IMG/VR virus record: IMGVR_UViG_3300032173_000577
Span: 1 to 22,511 of that record
DNA: 22,511 bases
Reading direction: 5' to 3' (one strand)
Source of the DNA: a virus
The notes under the pieces are model-generated. The model made no database searches, had not been told where the DNA came from, and saw nothing but the letters and a program-made list of their open reading frames with translations. Shown here piece by piece: positions 13,635 to 20,594 of this stretch (positions are counted from its first letter, which is position 1; each line of letters starts with the position of its first letter). Both the position numbers and the translations under genes were made by a program.

Positions 13635-13663
13635 GAGGGGAGAGGCTAAAATCCTCTCCCCTC
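13635..13663 (-). other. Perfect 11-bp stem-loop after the capsid gene
   Basis: GAGGGGAGAGG (13635-13645), seven-base loop, CCTCTCCCCTC (13653-13663). It lies seven bases after the capsid stop codon; the bases following in the minus direction are TAAAATAAATATGG, not a U-tract, so partial termination or 3'-end protection is more likely than full termination. Confidence 0.75.
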
Positions 13664-13669
13664 ACTTAC

Positions 13670-14884
13670 TTAACTTCTAGTCGCTAACACGACGAACGGA
13701 CTCTGAGTATTAGATCCCTTGTACGGCGTGAGAGCCGAGTTCCACCATGGCTGACCATCTATCCGCATCACAAACCTGAATGCAGTCTCATCATATACAA
13801 ACTTAACATGGATCGATGAAGCTGCATTTATTCCACCCTGCTCAGCCAATAGATACTGACTGAGGTCAGCGAATATAATGTCTCCCACAGTTCCTAAAGT
13901 CTGACATTGCCAGACGGGCAGGACAGGCTTGCCGTATAGAGTCCCGTAAGCGTTCTCGGAAAGTCCACCAGCAGGCATATAGACTGGTACTCCTCCTGTG
14001 CCCACTGCCAGGCTCATGGTATGGAGCTGAGGTTCTATGTCCTGATTTATCAGCCACACAGCATTATTACTTGAACCACCCCACAGCCGAGCATGCATCT
14101 TTATGATATTCTCAGCCTGGATGGTAGCCGCTGCTTGCCCACTTTCCTTTGCTACGGTTACCAGACAAGGAGAGTTCATTATGCCTAGCGGTTGCCCAGC
14201 ACCAGACCCGTTGATAATGGCGTCATCCAGCTTGAAACCAAATTCCATCGGGAAGGCTTTCATCAGCCATGCCTCAAGCGCAACAGCATCCTGGAGAAGC
14301 TCATCAGTCGCGTAGCACAACCCGATTAACTTCTTGAGTTCCAGTGATACCTGACGGAATTGCGGCATTGAAGCTGTTTTAGTTCCTGCCTCAGCCGCCC
14401 AATATGATACGATACCGCCAAATCGGCTGGATGCTAAACTGGTCTCACTAACTGCCGGCATTTTGACTCCGTTATATCCCGCACCAACAGGAATTCGCGT
14501 GCAACGAGAAGCCAGAACACCATATTGGTAAGTTCGCTCCAGTATCTGGGGGATGAATTGTGGCTCAATCAGGAATCCACCATCAGCAGGTACCCCCTCC
14601 GAAAGCCCTGTCGCTTTAAGAGATACGCCCTGGTCATTGACCGCCATGCGGTAAAGTCTCTTGTCTATTGCTCCATTCTGGTAGGCGTTTTTGACAGCGA
14701 TAAGATGTTCACCAATAGACTTGAATTGCTTATCCCCCTCGTCTTTAGTAACACTAATTGTAGGGTTGCCGTCATCACCTCCTGGGATAAACTTCCTCTC
14801 TGGTTTCTGCAATGTTTTTATTGCCTCAATAGCAGACTTAGCCGCCAGGTCAGCAATTTGTTCTGCGGTTAATTGTTCACTCAC
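13670..14884 (-). CDS. HK97-type major capsid protein
   Basis: A 404-residue protein with the HK97 capsid layout: an N-terminal helical scaffold-like delta domain (about 1-95), GVPADGGFLIEPQFIPQIL (start of the mature shell domain), FRQVSLELKKLIGLCYATDELLQ (spine helix region), DDAIINGSGAGQPLGIM, a highly conserved capsid phrase, and the A-domain/P-domain end with LAEQGGINAASSIHVKFV and FRFVMRIDGQPWW. It forms the icosahedral shell; the delta domain should be removed by the protease encoded just upstream. Start is GTG at 14884, eight bases after GGAGGT. Confidence 0.95.
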   Translation of the reverse strand: MSEQLTAEQIADLAAKSAIEAIKTLQKPERKFIPGGDDGNPTISVTKDEGDKQFKSIGEHLIAVKNAYQNGAIDKRLYRMAVNDQGVSLKATGLSEGVPADGGFLIEPQFIPQILERTYQYGVLASRCTRIPVGAGYNGVKMPAVSETSLASSRFGGIVSYWAAEAGTKTASMPQFRQVSLELKKLIGLCYATDELLQDAVALEAWLMKAFPMEFGFKLDDAIINGSGAGQPLGIMNSPCLVTVAKESGQAAATIQAENIIKMHARLWGGSSNNAVWLINQDIEPQLHTMSLAVGTGGVPVYMPAGGLSENAYGTLYGKPVLPVWQCQTLGTVGDIIFADLSQYLLAEQGGINAASSIHVKFVYDETAFRFVMRIDGQPWWNSALTPYKGSNTQSPFVVLATRS

Positions 14885-14897
14885 TCTATTTTACCTC

Positions 14898-16400
14898 CTA
14901 ACTATTTATTTTACCCTGAGCCCTGCGTATAACACTTGTGATTGTGCTATGTATTATCCCTTCAATTTGCTCTGGGGATAACCCGGGCTCAACTATTTTC
15001 TCTGGTTCGCGTTCAGCCGAATCTAACACCTCCTGGGCTAGAAGCCTGATTTGCTCTAACCTGTCTCGGTTCTTTTGATTCAGCACAGCCCCGATTTTGG
15101 CTTTTATATCATCAGGCATGTCGCCGCCTGTTAAGCGCATAATTTCCCTAACCATGTTCCACGCTTCCCCAGTAACTTCTTCATTCATTTTCTCTTTGAC
15201 TATTAGTGATTTGGCATATTCAAGCTCATCCTTGATTGCAGATTGACTAACACCCTTCTTCCATTCTCCGATGATGTTTTCGTAAAGTTTCTCATCCTCC
15301 GTTTCCCATGGCGCTGTGTGAGAGAAGTCTGCATAATGTTTTCCAATATGCGTTTTTGCCCCAGCAATTGATGCTGGGGGAGCATCCACTCCCCCCCTGG
15401 CTCCCATCAGAACAGCAGCACAATTGGCTACTGCTCTCCAGACGCAGGCGTGTTCACCGCTTGCTTTGTGGTGGGGGAGCTTATAGGAAGTTTTATTATC
15501 AGGGTCGCCCTCCACAATGGCACACATGATTTTCAGGTCTTCTACTTCAGCTTCCCTAACTTCCCTGCCGGCATCCCATTCAGTCCCTTCGTCAGCTAAT
15601 GGAGTGCGCTTGTAGGGAATAGCAACCTTCTCTTCAATCTTTACTTCTATCCCCACTTCATCAATGTCTTTACTCGAATCGTGTTCCTTAACCCAAGCCT
15701 TTGCACGCTCCATAGTCCAGTTATAAGGATTTCTCTTATCAAACATATAAGTGCGAACTTTCTTCTCCTTACCGCAGTAAAGAGCCTTTATTCCTTCTTT
15801 TTTAGATATATCTATTGTGGCGGTTACGTCACATTCCCTGACTGGAATTCTAATCCAGTCATCCGTCTCCTCTGGTTTTGTGATAGTGTTAAATTCCTTT
15901 GTCGTTATCACACCGTTATCAATCGCAGTTCTAAGAGCATCTGGATTCGATGGCACCGGCACAAGGGCAATCTCTAATAATTCCTGCTTTAGAAATGTTC
16001 GCCTGGGAGCTTTCTCCCCATCACCATCTTCCCACTTTTTAGGAATAAATCCGACCGACTCAGTCTTGAGGTAACCAGCTTCAACCAACCTCTCCACAAT
16101 ATCGGCGAACTCATAAGTGCCTTTTGGCGGGAATTCAACTGTATTTTTAAGCTCCCCATTTGATACCCATACTCTGGGAGCTCTGCCTACAGGTAAAGCT
16201 CTGTAATCGTGTGCCCAGGTGATGACTGGGTTTTTCTTGAAGTTCTTTAAATCCCAGCCACTGGCCTCAATGACTTCCCCGTCCCGGTCTTGCACTGAGG
16301 TTGAAGCGGTAAACTCATATTCCCGCTCCCCTAACTTTTTAACATCACAATCCAGGATTTTATGCAGGATTTTAGCTTCCTCTTTTAATTCAACTGCCAT
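14898..16400 (-). CDS. HK97-family (S78) prohead protease with long C-terminal extension
   Basis: A 500-residue protein, about twice the usual length. Residues 25-160 are the serine protease domain: TASTSVQDRDGEVI, H64 in WAHDYRALPVGRAP, S115 in KTESVGFIP and E143 in LLEIALVPVPSNPDAL fit the catalytic set. Two further modules follow: about 205-270 (KEEGIKALYCGKE-like, YNWTMERAKAWVKEHD) and about 305-375 (SYKLPHHKASGE, WRAVANCAAVLMGARGG, AKTHIGKHYADF), a domain often fused to phage proteases and head proteins. The C-terminal 100 residues are helical and may act as scaffold. GGAGGTAAATC precedes the ATG at 16400. Confidence 0.85.
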   Translation of the reverse strand: MAVELKEEAKILHKILDCDVKKLGEREYEFTASTSVQDRDGEVIEASGWDLKNFKKNPVITWAHDYRALPVGRAPRVWVSNGELKNTVEFPPKGTYEFADIVERLVEAGYLKTESVGFIPKKWEDGDGEKAPRRTFLKQELLEIALVPVPSNPDALRTAIDNGVITTKEFNTITKPEETDDWIRIPVRECDVTATIDISKKEGIKALYCGKEKKVRTYMFDKRNPYNWTMERAKAWVKEHDSSKDIDEVGIEVKIEEKVAIPYKRTPLADEGTEWDAGREVREAEVEDLKIMCAIVEGDPDNKTSYKLPHHKASGEHACVWRAVANCAAVLMGARGGVDAPPASIAGAKTHIGKHYADFSHTAPWETEDEKLYENIIGEWKKGVSQSAIKDELEYAKSLIVKEKMNEEVTGEAWNMVREIMRLTGGDMPDDIKAKIGAVLNQKNRDRLEQIRLLAQEVLDSAEREPEKIVEPGLSPEQIEGIIHSTITSVIRRAQGKINS

Positions 16401-16417
16401 GATTTACCTCCATGACT

Positions 16418-16426
16418 ATTATACCA
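16418..16426 (-). promoter_or_regulatory. Candidate extended -10 promoter TGGTATAAT
   Basis: TGGTATAAT (minus strand, T16426 to T16418) lies between the portal-MuF stop and the ribosome binding site of the protease gene. No good -35 is seen. It could supply extra transcript for protease and capsid proteins. Confidence 0.5.
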
Positions 16427-16429
16427 CGA

Positions 16430-19162
16430 CTACTCAATCACACTTAGAATTACACAACGGCAATTCTTGACAACTATACCATTGGCGATGTATAATTGGT
16501 CTAAAGATTGGAGGTCATATACATGCCCGCTAAAATTAAATTTCCTAACTTGGAGAATTTGCTTTGGCGCTATCAGGCTGGCGAATCGGAACTGAAATTG
16601 GCTAGAGAGTTCGGTATAGACAGGGGAGTTATCCGTAGACGCCTTTTGGAAGCTGGTATCAAACCTAGAACGGGGAGCGAGGCTAACATTATTAGGATGT
16701 CTCGTTTGTCCATTGAAGAGCGAAGGGAACTGACTGCTGCTTCCCACATAGCAACTAGAGGGCGTATTCATTCTATTGCTGAACGAGAAGCGAGGGCTAA
16801 AACTCGTGAGATTAAGAGGCTTGGCATTTCTACAATTGAGAATATTTTCGTTACCATGCTTAAAGACAATGGCATCGCTGACATTATTCAACAAAAAGCT
16901 ATTGGGATATATAATGTCGACATCGCCATCAAAGCACCCCGCATCGCCATAGAAATCTTCGGAGGACACTGGCATAGTAGCCCTAAACACATCTTGCTTC
17001 ATCATAAGCGAATTCCATATATCCTCAATAGGGGCTGGACAACTGTTATTATCTGGATTGATGCTAGACGATATCCTTTGACCATCAAGGCTTGTGATTA
17101 CATAGTCTCCCTCGTGAAGATACTTGGCTCTCATAAATCCAGACGGGGTCAATATCATGTGATTAGGGGTAATGGTGAGTCTGTTCCCATCCTCAGTAGT
17201 GAGTTCAATTGCTTGCCCGTTGTAAAAAGCCCTACTTCCCGAGACAACATTGGATGCTTCCACTCTAACATCAGGTAAAACACAATTTGGATGCAATGCT
17301 GGTCTCGGTCCCTCATCTATTAGATAGATGTTATCGTGCAATGCCATACACTCATCACAAGTTCTCTCATCCAGTGCCGTATACCACTGAACCTTCTTAA
17401 CCCCCAATTCCCGGTATCCTTCCTCAGCCCCTTTAGCCGAAGCAGTGATAACCTCAGTTCGTGCTACCATTTGAGCCCTGATTTTGTAGGCATGTGTATA
17501 ATACTCCTCTATCCTCTTTGTTATCTTGGGAATAGATTCACCAGCCTCAAAACCAGCCGCCAACACCCCCCTTAATTGCTCAATAGTCGTGCCGTTTAAC
17601 AGCTTGGCTAATGTCAATGATCGGGTAGCAATCCACTCCAAAGCATGTGGGTTAAGGAATTCTTGCTTTATTATAGCGCGATGCGTTGGCTTCGGCTCTT
17701 CCCCCTCCATAACATCCCGTCCAGCTGATTCATATACGTAAGCAATTAAAGGTTTGAAAGCATCCTTAAATCTCTCATTAGCTTCAGTCTCATTAAACAA
17801 AGACCCTTCTGCTGTCTGCGACCTCTTTAGGTTTTCAATGACCTCAGATTGTTGCTCGTCAAATAGGGTCCTGATCATCTTGAGAAATGGCTTCTCTTGT
17901 CCTTCAGTCCTGGCTTTGTAACCTAGCCAGTAGAGCTCCTTCTGCTCCTCACTCCAACGGTGAGAAGTCAAATTTTTTTGTGTAAGACTTTTGGCTGTCT
18001 CAGGTAACATAGTTAACGGCAGTAAATAAGTCCCGCCCTTCATATCTTCTGAACTGTGCCCTAATAATTTCTGGGCAAACTCGCGGGTATAGACACCTGC
18101 CCGAACCATCTTGTCGCATTCATCAACTAATAATGATCTATCCTCAGTAACAGGACTGACAAAATCCAGCTCCAAATTCTCGTCAAACAGAGGGCATAAC
18201 TGCTCATTAAGTGCTTCCTTAATCCGCGTCAGTGCTGGCTTGATAGTGTATTTAGCAAAGATGTATTCATCTGCCTCTGCCCTCGCCCGGCTACCAACCT
18301 CACTTGCTCCTATCAAACTGTCAGGTATGTGGTAAGCCCCCAGAATCAGTTTCTTATTAGCATTCCTTAGCCGCTCAAACTCCATATCTTTCGGTGCTAA
18401 TGCAATAGTGTTAGCTTTAGCTCCCCCCCAGAGAAATGCAGGCTTGCGGGCATTCCGCCAACCCTGATGAACCTCTAAAAATTCCTCCCTCAATTGTTTT
18501 CTCACTTCTGCTGGGGGTAAATCGGGAAATTCCAAAATCAGTCCTGGTGTAGCATCATTAAAGAATAACCTCTGCTGATACCGGGAGGCATAATACTCGG
18601 CATCTATATCCATACTCGTTGCCCTCGCTGCCCCGGTCCCCCGATACGGATTAGCGGGGTTTGGGTCCATAATATGGATTACCTCAGGGATTTCGAGCCG
18701 AACTATATTAGTTCCTCTCCTGTATTCATAATGAGAAATATATTGTGTCTTGGAGGGAACAACATACATAAACCCTGGCGGAGCCAGCCACATCTCACCA
18801 GGGACCTTCAGCCTATTAAAGTTTAAAGTAATAAAAGCCTCGCCCACTAAACCGATATATGTTTGAAGCATTAGAAGAAACTGGTATCGAGTTTGGAAGG
18901 GATTAACATAATTAAGCAAATCTAAAATAGGATGGTCATCTATCTCCTCATATTCCTTGCGATTCTTCTTATGATAGAATTTCCACCTGCTATCAGCTAC
19001 AGAATTAGCAATAAGAGATACAGCCCCAAATAGCCAGCCCACCTCTCCATAAATTTCGAGGTATCTCTGATACGACCACCCAGGCGGTATGGCAAATTCG
19101 CTAATGTAACTGCCACCCAGACGGAATCCCAACAGCCTTTGAATTCTGGATTTAATAGTCAA
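16430..19162 (-). CDS. Portal-MuF fusion protein interrupted by an intein
   Basis: The 910-residue precursor should splice to 636 residues. Residues 1-400 are an HK97-family portal (GEVGWLFGAVSLIANSVADS, VNPFQTRYQFLLMLQTYIG, GAYHIPDSLIGASEVG), the ring through which DNA enters. A helical linker (400-510) leads to a MuF head morphogenesis domain (about 510-626 plus 901-910: ARTEVITASAKGAEEGYREL, DERTCDECMALHDN, ALHPN). The conserved HPNCRC end of MuF is split: HPN at 624-626, then intein residues 627-900, then CRCVILSVIE. Start is TTG at 19162 with GGGAGGT six bases upstream, overlapping the HNH stop by 11 bases. Portal and MuF are usually separate neighbouring genes, so the fusion is itself notable. 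Confidence 0.9.
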   Translation of the reverse strand: MTIKSRIQRLLGFRLGGSYISEFAIPPGWSYQRYLEIYGEVGWLFGAVSLIANSVADSRWKFYHKKNRKEYEEIDDHPILDLLNYVNPFQTRYQFLLMLQTYIGLVGEAFITLNFNRLKVPGEMWLAPPGFMYVVPSKTQYISHYEYRRGTNIVRLEIPEVIHIMDPNPANPYRGTGAARATSMDIDAEYYASRYQQRLFFNDATPGLILEFPDLPPAEVRKQLREEFLEVHQGWRNARKPAFLWGGAKANTIALAPKDMEFERLRNANKKLILGAYHIPDSLIGASEVGSRARAEADEYIFAKYTIKPALTRIKEALNEQLCPLFDENLELDFVSPVTEDRSLLVDECDKMVRAGVYTREFAQKLLGHSSEDMKGGTYLLPLTMLPETAKSLTQKNLTSHRWSEEQKELYWLGYKARTEGQEKPFLKMIRTLFDEQQSEVIENLKRSQTAEGSLFNETEANERFKDAFKPLIAYVYESAGRDVMEGEEPKPTHRAIIKQEFLNPHALEWIATRSLTLAKLLNGTTIEQLRGVLAAGFEAGESIPKITKRIEEYYTHAYKIRAQMVARTEVITASAKGAEEGYRELGVKKVQWYTALDERTCDECMALHDNIYLIDEGPRPALHPNCVLPDVRVEASNVVSGSRAFYNGQAIELTTEDGNRLTITPNHMILTPSGFMRAKYLHEGDYVITSLDGQRISSSINPDNNSCPAPIEDIWNSLMMKQDVFRATMPVSSEDFYGDAGCFDGDVDIIYPNSFLLNNVSDAIVFKHGNENILNCRNAKPLNLTSFSPRFSFSNRMNTPSSCYVGSSSQFPSLFNGQTRHPNNVSLAPRSRFDTSFQKASTDNSPVYTELSSQFQFRFASLIAPKQILQVRKFNFSGHVYDLQSLDQLYIANGIVVKNCRCVILSVIE
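16467..16496 (+). promoter_or_regulatory. Consensus promoter for the antisense homing endonuclease
   Basis: TTGACA at 16467-16472, 18-bp spacer, TATAAT at 16491-16496, both elements matching the sigma-70 consensus in all six bases. The expected start near 16503 gives a leader of about 20 bases containing GGAGG (16510-16514). On the other strand these bases encode the intein end QLYIANGIVVKN, so the -35 box begins four bases inside the splice junction. Confidence 0.85.
16523..17278 (+). CDS. Vsr-like (EDxHD-type) homing endonuclease nested antisense in the intein
   Basis: A 251-residue protein on the + strand, the only convincing + gene of the window. GGAGG (16510-16514) lies eight bases before the ATG at 16523; an in-frame TTG at 16508 overlaps that site and is rejected. 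Residues 9-50 form a helix-turn-helix (LWRYQAGESELKLAREFGID, GVIRRRLLEAGIKPR). Residues 100-200 fit the Vsr/very-short-patch-repair nuclease fold used by the I-Bth0305I group: E106 in STIENIF, IGIYNVDIAIKAPR with D133, IAIEIFGGHWHSS with E144, H149 and H151, then GWTTVIIWIDARRYPL. It should cut the intein-free MuF allele and promote copying of the intein. The tail from about residue 203 (SRRGQYHVIRGNGE) is the reverse complement of intein block B. About 37 Leu and Ser codons contain no TTA, CTA or TCA, as needed to keep the intein strand open. Confidence 0.88.
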   Translation: MPAKIKFPNLENLLWRYQAGESELKLAREFGIDRGVIRRRLLEAGIKPRTGSEANIIRMSRLSIEERRELTAASHIATRGRIHSIAEREARAKTREIKRLGISTIENIFVTMLKDNGIADIIQQKAIGIYNVDIAIKAPRIAIEIFGGHWHSSPKHILLHHKRIPYILNRGWTTVIIWIDARRYPLTIKACDYIVSLVKILGSHKSRRGQYHVIRGNGESVPILSSEFNCLPVVKSPTSRDNIGCFHSNIR

Positions 19163-19418
19163 CTTTTAACCTCCCTTGCAATTGCTGGGTTAGTTCCTTA
19201 ATTTGCCAGCGCATTAACCTGATTTCTTTCCGCAAATCGCAGTTGGCACAAATGGAATGAAGATTATGCTTCCCTATATCAGGCAATAATTCAAGGTTCT
19301 CAAGGCGGTTATCATCTTTAATTCCATTGCGATGATGGACTATTTCTGCCCCTGTCTTAATTTCACCAAGCCGCTTGACAATATCTTTAACTGCCATCTC
19401 AGAATTATTATAGCACAT
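19152..19418 (-). CDS. HNH endonuclease-like protein
   Basis: An 88-residue protein with GAEIVHHRNGIKDDNRLENL and ELLPDIGKHNLHS, the HH...DN...NL...H pattern of phage HNH nucleases; a C-terminal CxxC (CANC) and a basic helix (KEIRLMRWQIKELTQQLQGR) follow. Such proteins act near terminase and portal genes in many HK97-like phages and can help packaging, or act as free-standing homing enzymes. The start is uncertain: neither the ATG at 19418 nor that at 19397 has a clear ribosome binding site, and a TGCTATAAT motif covers the first codons, so the shorter form may begin almost at the RNA 5' end. The stop overlaps the portal start by 11 bases. Confidence 0.75.
   Translation of the reverse strand: MCYNNSEMAVKDIVKRLGEIKTGAEIVHHRNGIKDDNRLENLELLPDIGKHNLHSICANCDLRKEIRLMRWQIKELTQQLQGRLKVDY
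19407..19415 (-). promoter_or_regulatory. Candidate extended -10 promoter TGCTATAAT
   Basis: TGCTATAAT (T19415 to T19407, minus strand) lies just upstream of the ATG at 19397. A transcript starting near 19400 would be leaderless or nearly so for that start. No clear -35 box. Confidence 0.45.
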
Positions 19419-19439
19419 CGGAGTGGCAGTTTCTTATCT

Positions 19440-19682
19440 CTAGTCTACTACCTTTAGTTTTCCTTCTTTTATTTTCGTTAAGATGTTATGAACTTCAAGG
19501 TCCCTCATATAAATATCTAATGCTGTCTGGAAAACTAATTTCTCACTCTTAGATGTTATGCCCGTCTTCTCTAAAATACAATATTGAAGCGGGCATATAC
19601 GGCAAATAAACTGCCCATACTTTTCCTCCAATGGACAAACTTTATGTTTTCGCATACCCTCCCCGGTCAAGGAGGCAATCAC
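19440..19682 (-). CDS. Small Cys-cluster protein, 80 aa
   Basis: An 80-residue protein with four cysteines in a compact stretch (C16, C27, C30, C35: CPLEEKYGQFICRICPLQYC), which could bind zinc or an iron-sulfur cluster, followed by a helical region ending KIKEGKLKVVD. The GTG at 19682 overlaps the methyltransferase stop (GTGTGA), suggesting coupling; an internal ATG at 19655 with GGGGAGGG too close in front is the alternative. It belongs to the accessory cassette with the methyltransferase and radical SAM genes. Function unknown. Confidence 0.5.
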   Translation of the reverse strand: MIASLTGEGMRKHKVCPLEEKYGQFICRICPLQYCILEKTGITSKSEKLVFQTALDIYMRDLEVHNILTKIKEGKLKVVD

Positions 19683-20581
19683 ACTTTTAACAAAATGGGA
19701 GACAGCAATGCTTGTTGCGCAGGTTTGACGTTCAAGTATGATTCTATTTGTTTTGAAGCTGTCTCCAAATATTGCCTATCAATATCAAAACCAACAAAAG
19801 AAATCCCAAGCTGAAGACACGCTAACGCTGTAGAGCCTATACCCACAAATGGGTCAGCGACAAGTTTGCTCTGCCTAACGCCATGAAACTTTATGCACAT
19901 TTCAGGCAAAGCCACAGGGAAACTAGACGGGTGCGGTCTTTGGCTTTGTTTATCCCGAATAGTCTTGTAAGGAATAAACCAAGTGTTGCCCCGACACCTT
20001 ATATCCTGTTTAGCGGAGTGCCAGCGTCCGATATTGGATTTGTCTTGGTATGGAACACCAATAGCCAACCTATCAACTGCAACTTTGCCTGACTTCGTAA
20101 AATGGAAGATATATTCGTGGCAATCGTGCAAGAACCTTCGCCCCGCTATAGGCTTATAATGCCCCACTGCTATGTCCTTCAACATGTTCGGATACTTTCC
20201 TACATCATCCTTGGATATAGCGACTGATTTTATCCAATGAATTACATTCTGAAGGACGAACTGACGCCTTAACTCTTGGGCAACTTCAAACGGAATCCAA
20301 GGGTCTGAAGGTTTGCTCCCAATATTCAGGAAAAACGAGCCTGTATCACTCAATACACGCTTCAATTCTTCTCCTACATCTCCCATCCAACGGAGATAGG
20401 ATGCCTTTGGCATTTGGTCATGGTAGCTGTTATAGCGAACCCCGATATTATATGGAGGTGAAGTGACTACCACATCAACCGAACGAGGCTGAAGCGTTGC
20501 CCTCATGCCTTCAATGCAGTCCTGAAAATAAAGAGAAATAAGTTCACCATTTCTACCTTTGGTTTCATAAAATGCTGTCAT
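19679..20581 (-). CDS. DNA methyltransferase (beta-type, SPPY motif)
   Basis: A 300-residue amino-methyltransferase of the beta order: the catalytic TSPPYNIG (residues 40-47) comes first and the S-adenosylmethionine site VADPFVGIGSTALACLQLG (residues 241-259) with FVGFDID comes last; RPHPSSFPVALPEM (215-228) is the usual phrase before motif I. It transfers a methyl group to exocyclic N of adenine (N6) or cytosine (N4); SPPY does not decide between them. No restriction enzyme partner is adjacent, so self-protection of phage DNA is the likely role. It lies between the radical SAM gene and the Cys-cluster gene, with which it overlaps. Confidence 0.9.
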   Translation of the reverse strand: MTAFYETKGRNGELISLYFQDCIEGMRATLQPRSVDVVVTSPPYNIGVRYNSYHDQMPKASYLRWMGDVGEELKRVLSDTGSFFLNIGSKPSDPWIPFEVAQELRRQFVLQNVIHWIKSVAISKDDVGKYPNMLKDIAVGHYKPIAGRRFLHDCHEYIFHFTKSGKVAVDRLAIGVPYQDKSNIGRWHSAKQDIRCRGNTWFIPYKTIRDKQSQRPHPSSFPVALPEMCIKFHGVRQSKLVADPFVGIGSTALACLQLGISFVGFDIDRQYLETASKQIESYLNVKPAQQALLSPILLKV

Positions 20582-20594
20582 GGAAACACCTGTA

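Larger units (their letters stand above)
16463..17284 (-). mobile_element. Intein in the MuF domain, 274 aa, carrying an antisense endonuclease gene
   Basis: Intein residues run from Cys1 (codon 17284-17282; protein residue 627) to Asn274 (codon 16465-16463). Block A is CVLPDVRVEAS, block B contains TITPNHMILTPSGF with the TxxH motif (T39, H42 of the intein) and LHEGDYVIT, block F is GHVYDLQSL, and the end is NGIVVKN followed by Cys+1 of the extein. The penultimate residue is Lys rather than the usual His. There are no LAGLIDADG or HNH motifs on this strand. Between about intein residues 70 and 245 the sequence is rich in Ser, Asn, Pro and Phe and resembles no domain; it is the codon-by-codon reverse complement of the endonuclease gene on the other strand. 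Splicing should restore HPNCRC; it is not proven here. Confidence 0.9.

Noticed and set aside
16508-17278. Endonuclease start at the TTG at 16508
   Set aside because: The TTG overlaps the GGAGG that fits the ATG at 16523 with eight-base spacing.
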